Source: Campanula takesimana (taxonomy: Eukaryota; Streptophyta; Magnoliopsida; Asterales; Campanulaceae). Taken from it: a stretch of 64,000 nt of DNA. The stretch's first letter is position 1. Each line of letters begins with the position of its first letter. The position numbers and the translations under genes were made by a program. The notes beneath the pieces are model-generated. The model did not search any database. It saw only the letters and a program-made list of their open reading frames with translations, and was not told where the DNA came from. The stretch spans positions 2,046,001-2,110,000 of the forward strand of contig JAOWBW010000006.1 of assembly GCA_026119855.1 (NCBI GenBank). The letters are read 5' to 3'. Below are positions 47,518 through 57,842 of this stretch, piece after piece.

Positions 47518-47558
47518 CCTACATTCCTCCAGTGTAGAGGCTCAGGTCACCGTAGTTC
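47518..47558 (-). other. Tat 3'-region stem-loop, copy 11 (element A')
   Basis: Minus sense: outer CTACG/TGTAG (one G-U), inner CCTC/GAGG with loop TACACTG. Confidence 0.65.
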
Positions 47559-48139
47559 TTGTGGATGCTCCATTCGTCGAGATGGTTGTTGCTTCGTCCT
47601 TCATCGGTGGAATGATGTTGATCTTGTACTTCTTTGATTGAGGGGGATTTTTTTATTTTTATTTTTTTTGTGCTCTAACTTTTGCCTATGTTGATTTGAG
47701 GATTTCAACCTAGCGAGCTTTTTTTTTTTATCCCCTTTTGAAAACTTTGCTTCATGATCGTTGCTCCACCTTTCTTTGTCTTGATTTTGTCGTTGTTGAT
47801 GTCTTTGTTGTTGATGCCGTCGTCGATGTTTATCCCCTAGGCGTTCAAGCGATGGCCTTCATTCCAAAACTTGTTTAGACATTTTTTTATCATTTTGCCA
47901 AGAATTAAATTGAACAACTTGGAGGAGTGTATGAGGACAAGAACGACCTTTATTTGATGACTCAATGGACTCGAACATTTAACATAGGATGAGAGAAAAC
48001 ATTAATGCACACTTAAGAGGACTTTTGTCTCTTTTTTTTTTTTTTTTATTCCTACTACTAGGTAGAGAAAGAGAAACGGAGATTGCTGTTGTAGTCCCCA
48101 TTGTCGTTGTAGCCTTCCTTGCGGCATGATCTCTTGTTG

Positions 48140-48737
48140 AGACCCTATTTCAAATCTGAGCCCCTTCCTTGATGAGTTCTTGCATGTTCTCACTCTCTAA
48201 CTGTTGTTCTTCAACCACGGTAAACTCACCATTGTCAATCAAGTCTTGGACGATGTTGCGGATGGAGAAGCAATCCTCGGTGAGGTGACTACTGCATAGG
48301 TGATAGTCACACCACTTGTGGTGGGCATGGTTGGGACGGAGCGGTTGTGGTTGCTTGTACCCTTAAAGAGGAGTGATTTGTCCCTTGGCCTTTAGAGCTT
48401 CATAGGCCTTGGTGACAGTCATGCCTTGGAGGGGAGTGTACACACGGTCGTTGGTAGAGCCTTTGTGACTCTTGAGAGGCGAGCCACTTGAACATGCCTT
48501 ATCGTTGACCGTTGCCTTGTTGTTGGTGAACTCTTGCAAACGAGCCTTAATTTCAGACACTTCTTCCTCATGAATTCTCCTCTCGAGATCAAGACGGTCT
48601 TGCCACAAATCATCCTTGCGGTGGGCATCCTCGACAAGTCTATCAATTTGTTCCCCCATGGCTCTTATTATGTTGAAGAGCCTTTCGTTGGACACGGAAG
48701 TATTCTCACCCTTGTTGTTATTGCCGCTTGAAGCCAT
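48140..48737 (-). pseudogene. gag: internally deleted gag of A'
   Basis: ATG at 48737 (M-A-S-S-G-N-N-N) opens a 124-codon frame. It carries the coiled N-terminal part (K-D-D-L-W-Q-D-R), skips the whole capsid core, and resumes at Y-T-P-L-Q-G-M-T before TAA at 48363-48365. In the same frame after the stop come C-D-Y-H, H and E-D-C of a CX2HX4HX4C knuckle and a further stop (T-G-A) near 48150. The N-terminal part aligns with A 625-850 and the C-terminal part with B 20190-19930. Protein from the first part alone would lack both capsid and RNA-binding modules. Confidence 0.85.
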
Positions 48738-49968
48738 TGGACCTATGGAGAGAACATGGTTGATCTTAGGGTGGTCCCACAAATACCTTTTTAATCCAAT
48801 GATTTAACCCACGAACAAAGGAAAAGACTCAAACCATATAAGGAAAAGTACTCTTTTTTTTATTTATTTATTTACAGAGTCGGAAGGACATAGTCTTTTT
48901 TGAGGTTTCTAGAAAAATAGTGGAATCATCACACTAGTATATAGACCATCTAGCGGTCCCATATACTCATCGGATTCCACCACGCTTGTGATACCTACAT
49001 GTGGCGGGATTAAACTAAATTAATGTCATAAAGCATACATGCGGGGACGGATTTTTTACTTTCGTCCATAATAACCACTTTGGGGACGGATTTTTATTTC
49101 GTCCATGACAACCGTTTGTTTCTCTTGAAAACGGCATGTGTGATTTGATGACATTAGTTTAGGGAAATCTCGGTACATGAAAACCGACTTGGTCACGGAG
49201 TGTTAGAACCTAAACTAAGAATTGTGTTTGCTTGTGCTCGGCTAATGAGAGGCTTAAGGTCACCCCCGGCATGTAGTCATGAACTACGCCATGGATTGAG
49301 GTTTACCACTTCGAGAGAGTCAAGGTCGGGTGGACCTTGAAACTCTCTAGGACGGGCCTCGATGGGTTTGGGGTTGGACTTGTGCGACTCGATAGTGAGC
49401 AGTTAATAGGAATTATGTGCGTGTAGTGTGAGGTCCATCACGTGACAATTTTTTTTCTTTCAAAGAATAGAAAATAAAAAAAAACAAATAAGCACATAAT
49501 TTACAACTTTCGAATCACCCGTGTGACCGATAAAAATAAACAGAAAGTAAAATCAATCAATGTGTGGGCCCGGTGCCCACACACTGTCAAAACTGTCCAT
49601 TCTGTTCACTGTTTCTGTTCTGGAAAATGACCCAGAAACGCGCGCGTTTTAGAGCCTACTCAGGAGGCGCACGCGTTAGACTAAGAGAGGTGGAGGCGTC
49701 CGCTTCTGGGCAGTATCTGCAAATCAGTGGGTTCAAGGGACTGCCTTGACCCTAAATAAAAAATTATTTCCCCTACAGACATTGTTAGCACAGAAACATG
49801 GAATTGAAGGACAAGACGGAAGACGGGCGATTCTGGTAATTGGGGTCGGACGCGCACGCTTTAGGCCAAGAAGGCCAGAGGCGCGCGCTTCCCACCCTTT
49901 TTACCAGAATGCCCAGAAAACAAAAATTAGTACACCAAAAGTAGAAAATGCAAGTTTAACCCTCTATG
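48738..49968 (-). other. 5' leader of A'
   Basis: No gene. Close to the B leader. GC-rich words (CGCGCGCG and GCGCGCGC) and GGCC blocks at 49636-49893, near the primer site. Confidence 0.75.
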
Positions 49969-49986
49969 TCCCCAGCGGAGTCGCCA
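49969..49986 (-). promoter_or_regulatory. tRNA-Arg primer-binding site of A'
   Basis: TGGCGACTCCGCTGGGGA on the minus strand, one base from the LTR. It is the best match in the window to a plant tRNA-Arg 3' end. Confidence 0.88.
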
Positions 49987-49987
49987 C

Positions 49988-51251
49988 TGTAGATACCCCG
50001 GGAAAACCCCACTTGGCTAGAGCGGTGAATTATCCTAGGATATCTAATTTATTTTAAGAGTCGCCACCTATGTTTTTGAGGAACATAAGAAAAACCTAAG
50101 AAAAGCCAATTTTATATATAAAACCAGAGATTCGGGAAAAGATGGGTTCGGGGGTTAGGTGACGGAGTGGGAAGTACTTAAACACCCACTCCGCCCCGCT
50201 TACGCGGGTCTTGCTACTTTTGGCGTTCTAATGCATGAGAAAGTCCTTCGATTTATTAATATACGAGTGCTAACAATTACAATGAAAAGAAATTGGAAAT
50301 ATACAAAGGAAAATAAAAGAGAGTTGTTTTATTTATTTAATGGTAAAGATTACATGTCAAACTATTCTAACAATTATGCTTAGAAAAGAATGGTAAATTA
50401 AAGTAGAGATTAAAATATAGGGAGATAACCTTAACCAACTTTAATGTAGTAAAGTGGTCATTTGGTCATGTCCTATTTGATGGGGATTGCATACATCTAA
50501 AAAGACATAAATAAAATAGAAGAAGAAGAAGTGTACCTTTAGAAAAGAGGACTTCAAACTTTGACTTGGAGTTGTTGTAGAGAAATTGTTGTGTAGAAAT
50601 TTGTGAAGAGTTTAGTTGCTAGAACTCTTGTTGGGGAAATTTGTGTAGGGAGAATGGTGTAGAGTTTGTGTAGGGAGAAAGTTCAAAGTTCAAGGTCCTT
50701 TCTAAGGTAGAAGAAGGTGGTTTTTATAGGTAAAAAGGAGAGGGAAATATTGGAGGGGAAAGATGATCATCCATGTGAAATGGAATTGACCAATCAAAAA
50801 TAAGATAAATAAAATAATAAATAAAAGAAATAAAAGAAAATCAAATGAAATGAAATAAAAAGGAAATATTTTGTTTTAAAGAAAAGGCTTAGAATGTGGG
50901 ATTGAGAGTTATGAAATAAGGGGGGATGAATGTGGATGAAAAAGGGAGTGTTTGGGATCAAGAAAATGGAGGGAAAAGGCTGCAATCCGTAACTGCCATA
51001 ATGGGAAGCGCGCGAGTCCCACTTTTAGGGCGAGAGGCGCGCGCGTTCCATTGACAGTGTCGGAGGCGCCCGCAGGTAAAATTGACAGGAAGATAGAAAT
51101 GACTCTAAAATTAATTCTGTTATGCAGTTTAGTCCAAAACTAACGGAATCGGTTAAGAACTTAACGGAAGTAACACAAATTAACAAAAACAAGTAAAATA
51201 AAAATACTATGTATGCAACCGGGGTGAGAGGTCCAAGGCGTGGTGTCTACA
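49988..51251 (-). repeat. 5' LTR of A'
   Basis: 1264 bp, TGTAGATACC to GTGTCTACA. Primer-site mimic AGAGTCGCCA at 50057-50066; GC-rich words at 51005-51055. Confidence 0.95.
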
Positions 51252-52281
51252 TATAGTCCATAGTCCTTAACCCTTAAGGACCTAGGAAACCTAAATCCCG
51301 TCACCACAATTAAACTGGAAATTTTCGGCCCAGGCACCTTTGGCACGGTCGTGCCAAATGGTCCGCCCTTGCCTTCCCCGGCTTTCCATTAATGGCACGG
51401 TCGTGCTTGTTTAGTGGCACGGTCGTGCCAGACCAAATTCAGCCCTTTTGCCTTTTAACAATTTGTTCTATTGTGTGTGACCCTATAAGATTATATCAAG
51501 TTGGCAATGAGTCCAAACACATTTGTTCTCATAAATCATGAGTGGACCCTAGCAAGCCATCATTATTCCCCAATTGATACAACTTTGTCAAAGTTCGCTT
51601 ATCCTTTTATAGAACATTTCACAATCCTTTTATCCACGATGTCACTGAGCGTAAGCCATGGTCAATGGTCAACTTACAATGCCCAATACTTTTTTCGATT
51701 CCAAATAGTTCATAATACAAATGGCATTGATCATATCAATCCATTTAAGCACGGCCATGAATTTCATCAATACTATTCATCGAGGGGCCCAAGCTTGACA
51801 TCTCTCACAAAGAGGGACAAATTCCATATTCAGTTATTACACTTCTCTACATAGATTTGATCATGCCAATCATATCCTTTATAATTACTTGGTTAAGAGT
51901 AACGTTTGAATATGTCAAATATGATCTCTACTATGTGGAAGATTGTAATAATCTCAGGTCTTAGGATATATTGATATAACTATTTAGAGGTTTAATTATG
52001 ACATCATGACCATGACATAAACCTCATAGTTGGGTCATGTCCAGTATGTGTTCACCAACACACACCCATAAGTTTAACTTGTATCCCATACACATGATCA
52101 TCACATGATCATCGAATTAAACTTATACTAGTTCTTCATAAGTACTAGGGATGAAGATTATTATAACAAAACATGTAACAAAAAATAATAATCTAAAACA
52201 TCTCTTTATATAAATGAAAAGTGATAACAAACATTGTCAAACAACGTGCCAAATAACATGCCTAGGGCATATACACCAACA

Positions 52282-53843
52282 GTTCAATGTGGTAATAACA
52301 AGCTATGGGGTGAATTGGAACACCTAAAACAGATTGACATGTTACATGTCTGAGTCTGTCCCCTGGTAAACCTAGAAAGGTGTTCATGACTGTAAGTATA
52401 GTAAGAGTTTTAAGCTTTGAATGGGATCAAGTCTAAGTCTTTATGATGAGATGTTAGCAGTACATCTTTGGAGATTCCCAACTAAGTGAGTGTTATTGTT
52501 GGCCACAATTAGAGGAAAAGGGTTATTCCTCGAAAGCACTCATGACAGAGGATCGGGACGTATGGTTTATACACGTCAAGTTATAATGATAGAGGCTGTT
52601 GTCATAGCCTTTTGTCGTGTTGTTACCAACAGACGCCACCACATTCAAGAATCAGGCTCAATACAGCCGTTCAACTAGATTCTGTGGGGGCATAAGTTGA
52701 CTGACTAGGTAGGGGTTCAAGCTGGGAGACACCATATATCGAAAGCATGACAATGGATAATCGTTACCTGTCTTATCACTATGTATTTGTGGGGGATTGT
52801 TGGATATTAGGCATTTGGTCAACTTTAGGTAGGTCCCATTTGTGGGTCCCTTTGAGTTTGACCATGGTCAAAGTTGATATACTTTGTATGATGTAGCATA
52901 AGGAAATTTGGTGTTTCGGTGAAAGCCAAATTATGGATTAAATCCATAGTTCTAAGACTTCAAATATGAGCAATTAAGTGCTTTAATTCTCAAAGATGAA
53001 ATGGGTTGGTTGGTATCCCACATGGGATAGGAAAGCCAAACCTTATTTGGGAATATAAAAGGCTTTTCTGCCAACCCACATGGAATAGAAATCGGAAGTT
53101 GAGGTGCCATAAATTACAAGGCATTTCATAGTCTCATGTTGTGAGGTCGGCTTGAACCTTTCCTTACACGCGCGCTCGCTCGCTCGGCTGGGCTGGGCCG
53201 AGCCGGTTCAGTTCGAGGGCGTATCTTTTTAATCAAAATTCATTTGAAGTTTCCCTTTTGCTAACGGAAATCAGTTAGTCCGTCAGTTTCTTAACTGAAC
53301 TCTAACTATGCAGTTTCTTTTCCTTCAAGAATAAGTTACTGTAATTCGGGTAGGTTAATTTTGGAGTCCTTCTCAAAAACCTAAACCGACTTCATACAAG
53401 TATAAAGAAACAGTCACGTCTGCAGTTTTTGGCACACACAAAAATACTCTCTGATTTTTGCACTTAAAAATCTATCTCTCCATACACTGCTTCTATGGTT
53501 GATTTAAGATGGCGATTCAGGCAAAGTGGGACAACAGGCGCAAGTGCATCTGTACTTGTTCCTGCGAGATTTCTTTGTACGTTTGCTGAGATCGTTTTAT
53601 CCAACACTTTGTCGCACCAGTAAGGGGACAATAAATTCTCTTAAGAGAGTCTTCATACCGGTTACTCGATCTGATAATTTTTTTGACTCCCTCTTGTTTT
53701 CTGTTTGTTGTTTTCCTAGTATGCATTCTTTTGCTTTTCTGTTCTGCTCTTGGCTATAAACTGTATTATTATTGAAATCGTGAAGCGCCTTTAATTGATT
53801 AAATTTGTTTAATCTGAATTGGTCCGAATATTTTATTCCAACA
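52282..53843 (+). mobile_element. 3' end of Ty1/copia element F
   Basis: Internal sequence 52282-52797 has no recognisable coding. It ends in TTTGTGGGGGAT, a polypurine tract, directly before an LTR. The remainder of F lies left of the window, beyond copia E, which is inserted in it. Confidence 0.75.
52798..53843 (+). repeat. 3' LTR of copia F
   Basis: 1046 bp with TGTTGGATATT start and ATTCCAACA end. A GC block with repeated CGCTCGCTCG and GGGCTGGGC words lies at 53166-53205. The expected TSD copy is CCCTT (53844-53848). Confidence 0.8.
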
Positions 53844-54299
53844 CCCTTGTCAGGCACTTTTTGATTTCCTTCTCCTTTTCGATCTCTCCTTGATTTTCAC
53901 CAAACCCCTTATGATTTATACTCCTTTTCTCCCTTTATCTCCTTATGATTTTAGGACTCCAATCCAAACATAACATACAGCAAAAGTGCATCTAGCTAAC
54001 GATTATTAGAAGTGAGTTATTTGAACTGAAGAATGATCATATGTTTTAAAGCTGGTATCAAAGACACTCAAACATTTGTTCCTACTAACTTGACGGTCAC
54101 AAAACTACAACTTTGTTCAAATTACTAGCTCTTTTTTTTTTTTCGGGCTCGACAAATACTCTATCCTTATTACTGGGTATCTGTTAATTGTTACTGATGT
54201 CCTACAAAACTGTGAGGTGTACATGGCCAACTTAGAGACTGTGCTACGAAGAAATGAATGGTCGAATAAAAATGGTTTAAATTGCATTCTAATTTGTTC
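53844..54299. other. intergenic, nothing recognised
   Basis: AT-rich sequence with a T-run near 54130. No ORF, repeat or terminus that I can support. Confidence 0.6.
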
Positions 54300-54710
54300 A
54301 GTTTACCAATCGACTTAAATATGCAACGTACTGTTAGTTTTAGATACATACTTTTGACAAACTTATCAAATAATCCAACCTACTAATATTTTCATTTACG
54401 TCGTCAAAAAGCTAAAAGGAGATGCCAATGTGACACCGCCACGTCAATGTCATGTCAGCGGCACATCAGCACCACAAGTCAATAACAATGTTTGTGCTGA
54501 CCTGGTGCTGATGTGGCACTGATATGACACTGACGTGGCGGTACCACGTTGACATCTCCGTTAGTTTTTTGACGACGTAAATGAAATATTAATAGGTTGC
54601 CTTATTTGAATTTTTTGTCAAAAGTAAGTATCCCAATTCCAGAACTAACAAGTAGGTTGAATTAATTGATAATTAGAGTGTTGTACATTGCGTAGTTTAG
54701 TAAATTTCCC
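54300..54710. repeat. ~400-bp imperfect inverted repeat (foldback element)
   Basis: The halves meet at about 54495-54510. The inner arms are clear: CATTTACGTCGTCAAAAAGC (54392 onward) against its complement near 54569-54590, with AGGAGATG and CATCTCC inside. Matches continue outward through TTTTGACAAA/TTTGTCAAAAG to about 54300 and 54710. The centre has CAGCAC/GTGCTG. It probably belongs to a foldback or MULE-type MITE; I could not fix ends or a TSD. Confidence 0.75.
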
Positions 54711-54964
54711 TAGTATGTACCAAGACTTCATGAAAATGTTCATTGCTGTAATCCAAACCCTTAATTATGTTGTATTTAGAAGGATTTATAGGATATCTGT
54801 TCACATAAAAAGCAGTCAAGCTTGCATCACTCCTTACAAAAGGTCAGTAGTGAGTTTGTCTTCTCAATAGAGAAAATCTAACAATTATTCGAGCCCCCTT
54901 TGTTACTCCTATAAAACAAGTATGATCTCGTGTACGAGGCTGCATATCAGATAATGTAATATTG

Positions 54965-55436
54965 TGTTGGAGTAGAGATCTTAAAGGAAACAAAAGGAGA
55001 AGAAAATCTGCACAGGGAGCAAGCGGGCGCCTGTTCCATACCAGTCGGGCGCCTGGTCTTGGAAGAAAGAATCAGATTCTGGCGAAAGAAGGTAAGCAGA
55101 CGCCTGGTCCATACCAGGCGGGCCTGGTCGCCGCGACCCGAATTCGGGAAAGTGCAGGATTTCGGGAATTTTCATATGTTTAGGTTTAGGACTCATCCTA
55201 GGTTTTGTATTTAAGCAGAGTTCCACCCCATAACTCATTGTAACTCAGATTTAACATATTATAGTTCAAGATCTTGGCTTGGTAGTGCCCCAGACGTAGT
55301 CAAAATTATTGACGAACTGGGTAAACAATTCTTTGTGTCTCTTTACTGTTTTTTGCTTATTTTATCGTTCTTGCTTATTGGGTTTGCATATTACATTCTT
55401 GCGATCTGTTTGATTTGAAGGGTCTATACCACAACA
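54965..55436 (+). mobile_element. solo copia-type LTR
   Basis: 472 bp from TGTTGGAG to CCACAACA, flanked by a perfect TSD TATTG (54960-54964 and 55437-55441). No partner LTR or internal region is nearby, so it is a solo LTR left by recombination. A TATA-like TTGTATTTAAG is at 55205-55215. GC-rich inverted repeats CGCCTGGT/ACCAGGCG lie within 55023-55133. Confidence 0.85.
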
Positions 55437-55584
55437 TATTGTAAGTAAGATATTTATAAAAACGTTAAATTGTAGAATAAATTACTGAAAACCAACTCAC
55501 AGCTGTTTCAGCTTACATAAATTTTATCATTGAAAACGAAATGATTGAGGAACTAATCTCAATATGACTTATGGTTCTCAAATA

Positions 55585-55845
55585 CTCCCTCCGTCCCACC
55601 GTCTCAAATGATCTTCATACTTTTTCCAACATAATTACGAAAGATCTTTGAGCAATAATTTTAGGTTGATAAGTCAATTATGCTAATGAAAATCTAAAAC
55701 TTGTTATTGACACACCATCATCAATACTATCAATATCAAGTTTTAGATTTTCATTAGTATAATTTAATCAACCTAAAATCATTGCTCAAAGTTCATTCGT
55801 TGTAACGTTGAAAAAAGTATGAAGATCATTTTAGGACGGAGAGAG
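55585..55845. mobile_element. Stowaway-type MITE 1
   Basis: 261 bp, CTCCCTCCGTCC at one end and GGACGGAGAGAG at the other, flanked by TA on both sides. Nearly the whole element is an inverted repeat and would form a long hairpin. Confidence 0.9.
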
Positions 55846-55847
55846 TA

Positions 55848-56208
55848 TTTCAAAAACATCAGCACGGCCGTTTATAAAAGATGGTAGATCTGAATCATGA
55901 TCTCATAATCATTACGATAGGAAAAAGGGTATGGAAATAAAGAAAAGAAAAAAAAGGGCAAAGAGCACTAAATCAGTGCTTTTTAGGGTTTATCAATGCT
56001 CAAAAGTGTCCATTACGTACATCCTTTTTAAAGGCAATGCATCTTTTTTCTTTCATCGTAGTCCAGTTTATCAAGACAAACTTCCACTCCATAAACTCAA
56101 TTTTTTACACAAACATAAATTAATACTTATAATGTTCATTCATTAACTTTTGATATAGTTAATCGAATTACGTACAGATTATTCACATCAAAGGTTAAAT
56201 ATGAGGCC
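55848..56208. other. intergenic, nothing recognised
   Basis: A 71-codon Lys/Ser-rich ORF (55931-56146) has no family feature and I do not call it a gene. Confidence 0.5.
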
Positions 56209-56221
56209 GTTGGGACTCTAC

Positions 56222-56394
56222 AAATTTTTTTTCAAAAAATTGGGTTTTTTTATTTATATTAATTTATGATTTATGAAGGCTACAGCACTGAGCCTATAAA
56301 TAGGCTAATACAAATCTTTCTATCGGGATTGAAACTCGTGACCTCCGCATGAGAAGCTAACACCGGATACTGCTTGAGCTAGAGCTCTTTGGTG
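56222..56394 (-). mobile_element. tRNA-derived SINE
   Basis: Minus sense. It starts with an A-box-like TAGCTCAAGCAGT and has a B-box-like GAGTTTCAATCCC, the two parts of an RNA polymerase III promoter. It ends in an A/T-rich tail. The flanks carry a perfect 13-bp duplication GTTGGGACTCTAC (56209-56221 and 56395-56407), the mark of LINE-driven insertion. Confidence 0.88.
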
Positions 56395-56585
56395 GTTGGG
56401 ACTCTACTAAGAGTTATAAAAAACATAAAGAATGAGGCGTTTAAAAAAAATGTGAGGAGAAATGAGGGGGAAGGTGGGTATGAGGAAAAGAATGGTATGG
56501 GGACAAAGTTTCCACAGGAGGGAGCTTTTGCAGTCTTTAGGAAAAGCAAGTTACATATGGCTCCCTTTTAAATATTGTCACTATC

Positions 56586-56594
56586 TATATAAAG
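56586..56594 (+). promoter_or_regulatory. possible TATA box
   Basis: TATATAAAG followed by a pyrimidine-rich stretch and, 100 bp on, a long CT repeat, an arrangement common in plant leaders. It could serve the 51-codon ORF at 56789. Position-based inference only. Confidence 0.35.
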
Positions 56595-56703
56595 CTCTTT
56601 TCTTTCTTTCTATTTGCAAGTGATCTTTTGCATGAAAGTAAGGGATGCCTCGGATCTGTAAACTCCAAACAAACACTCCAATTCTATAGTAGAATCCTCT
56701 CTT

Positions 56704-56708
<5 letters not shown>

Positions 56709-56750
<42 letters not shown>
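56709..56750 (+). repeat. (CT)n microsatellite
   Basis: About 21 CT units in a CT-rich region. Confidence 0.95.
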
Positions 56751-56751
<1 letters not shown>

Positions 56752-56788
56752 ACACACACAAAAAGAACACACCCCACAACAAAGACTC

Positions 56789-56944
56789 ATGAATCTATTA
56801 TCTTTGTTTCTTTTGTGTGTAAGAATTCATGATTTGAATTTGATGATTGAGGGATCCAATGAAGAGAGAGAGAGAGAGGTGATGAATGAAGAGCTAGAAG
56901 ACCCAGTCAAAAAGAGGGGGCCATGGGAAATAAAAATGAAATAA
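56789..56944 (+). CDS. 51-codon ORF with hydrophobic N-terminus (uncertain)
   Basis: M-N-L-L-S-L-F-L-L-C at the start resembles a signal-peptide core. A Glu/Arg-rich middle is coded partly by a GA repeat, and the end is basic (K-K-R-G-P-W). It follows a possible TATA box and a CT-rich leader, which is why I record it. No known peptide family is recognised, and it might be an exon or chance. Confidence 0.2.
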   Translation: MNLLSLFLLCVRIHDLNLMIEGSNEEREREVMNEELEDPVKKRGPWEIKMK

Positions 56945-57489
56945 GAATGTCTGATCTGATTTTTGGATATGGGTGAAGTGTAAAGATTTGTAATGTCGCT
57001 TTCCGTGATTGTTTGGTCATTGTATTTTAGCAATCAGATTAAAGGGGAGGTGGGAGATGATACTTTTTAAATGACAATGCCATGCCAGATCAATACTTGG
57101 ATGGTTATGCCACAATTATCCCTGCAGTACTGGAATTTAATTACAAGATTCACTCTTTCATTTGATGTTATTTAAGTTTATTCCTCTAAGGTCCCTCACT
57201 CACTCTCTATTTTTGACAAACTCCAAGACACTTCTTTTATTCTGGTTGTCTTGAAGGGGAAACTGAATTCTAATTAACAATCCCCTATTTTGCTACCCCC
57301 CCCCCCTCACAGCTTCCTCCCTCCATCGCATTCACCTCTATTCTCATCCATCCCTCTTACATTCTTGCAATTGATTCCAGGCGAGGAAGAGGCTGTCATT
57401 CGGAAATGAGGATGTGTCTGAAGACGCAATAGTTTGATGCGGTCAAACTATGTGGTTTTATGCCGGATTAGGATGGACTGGGCTGACAA
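56945..57489. other. intergenic, nothing recognised
   Basis: Contains a C-run at 57297-57306. No supported ORF or repeat. Confidence 0.5.
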
Positions 57490-57842
57490 TGTTATAGAGA
57501 CATTATCCCATATCGGGAATTGACAAACTTTGCCTATAACATATAAAGATCATGAACTACTTCCTTTGCCACCAATTGGTTTTAAGGTGGAACATCAGAC
57601 TTTATCATGATATTTGGCTCTCTACATGTGCAGGCCCAACGGCCCATGATGAACCCTTCATGCCACACGTAACAAACCCACCAACCATTCCACATTATAA
57701 GTCTTTGGCAAAGCCCGACTACACGTGAGGGGGCGTGTAAGAGAGCATTATCCCACATCGGAAACAAACTTGCCTATAACATATAATGATTCTGGGTCAC
57801 TCCTCTTAGTACCAATTGGTTTTAAGATGGAAAGTCTGTTAG
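57490..57842 (+). mobile_element. TRIM (miniature LTR element)
   Basis: Two ~107-110-bp direct repeats (57490-57599 and 57736-57842). Each starts TGT(T/A)A(T/G)AGAG, contains ATTATCCCA(T/C)ATCGG and CTTGCCTATAACATATAA or close variants, and ends near CAATTGGTTTTAAG. Before the second lies GTGAGGGGGCG, a polypurine tract. The middle 136 bp is non-coding. The repeated pieces and ATCCCACATCGG are typical of plant TRIM LTRs. The primer site is decayed (TTTATCATGATATT). Confidence 0.8.

Larger units (their letters stand above)
43838..48139 (-). other. non-coding 3' region of A'
   Basis: No working gene. Besides the array and duplication listed separately it has two stem-loop copies and decayed gag-protease linker scraps (D-P-L-L-V-R-L-K-K-T-Q-A near 45670). 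Long T-runs lie at 47069-47079 and 48032-48048. Confidence 0.7.
42578..51251 (-). mobile_element. Tat-type element A' (gag-remnant only)
   Basis: Minus sense, 8.7 kb, perfect TSD TATAG (42573-42577 and 51252-51256). 5' LTR 51251-49988, tRNA-Arg primer site, leader, truncated gag, non-coding 3' region with a tandem array, 3' LTR 43837-42578. Non-autonomous sister of A, in opposite orientation. Confidence 0.93.
40435..52281 (-). mobile_element. Ty1/copia element E (5' end; interrupted by A and A')
   Basis: Minus sense. The 5' LTR (42195-52281, split by A'), a tRNA-iMet primer site, a 1.3-kb leader and the start of gag are in the window; the rest lies beyond element A, left of the window. It is inserted into copia F; GTTCA at 52282-52286 should be one TSD copy. 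Confidence 0.88.
42195..52281 (-). repeat. 5' LTR of copia E, split by A'
   Basis: Parts 42195-42577 and 51257-52281 join across A' (one TATAG removed) into a ~1.4-kb LTR with TGTTGG and CCAACA ends. The near-palindrome GGCACGGTCGTGCC occurs three times (51342, 51394 and 51416). A diverged relative lies at 57843-58725. Confidence 0.88.

Noticed and set aside
55585..55845. Long hairpin as a microRNA precursor
   Set aside because: TA flanks and CTCCCTCCGTCC ends identify a Stowaway-type MITE; no known miRNA sequence seen.
57582..57767. 61-codon minus-strand ORF
   Set aside because: Spans the interior and LTRs of the TRIM; chance frame.
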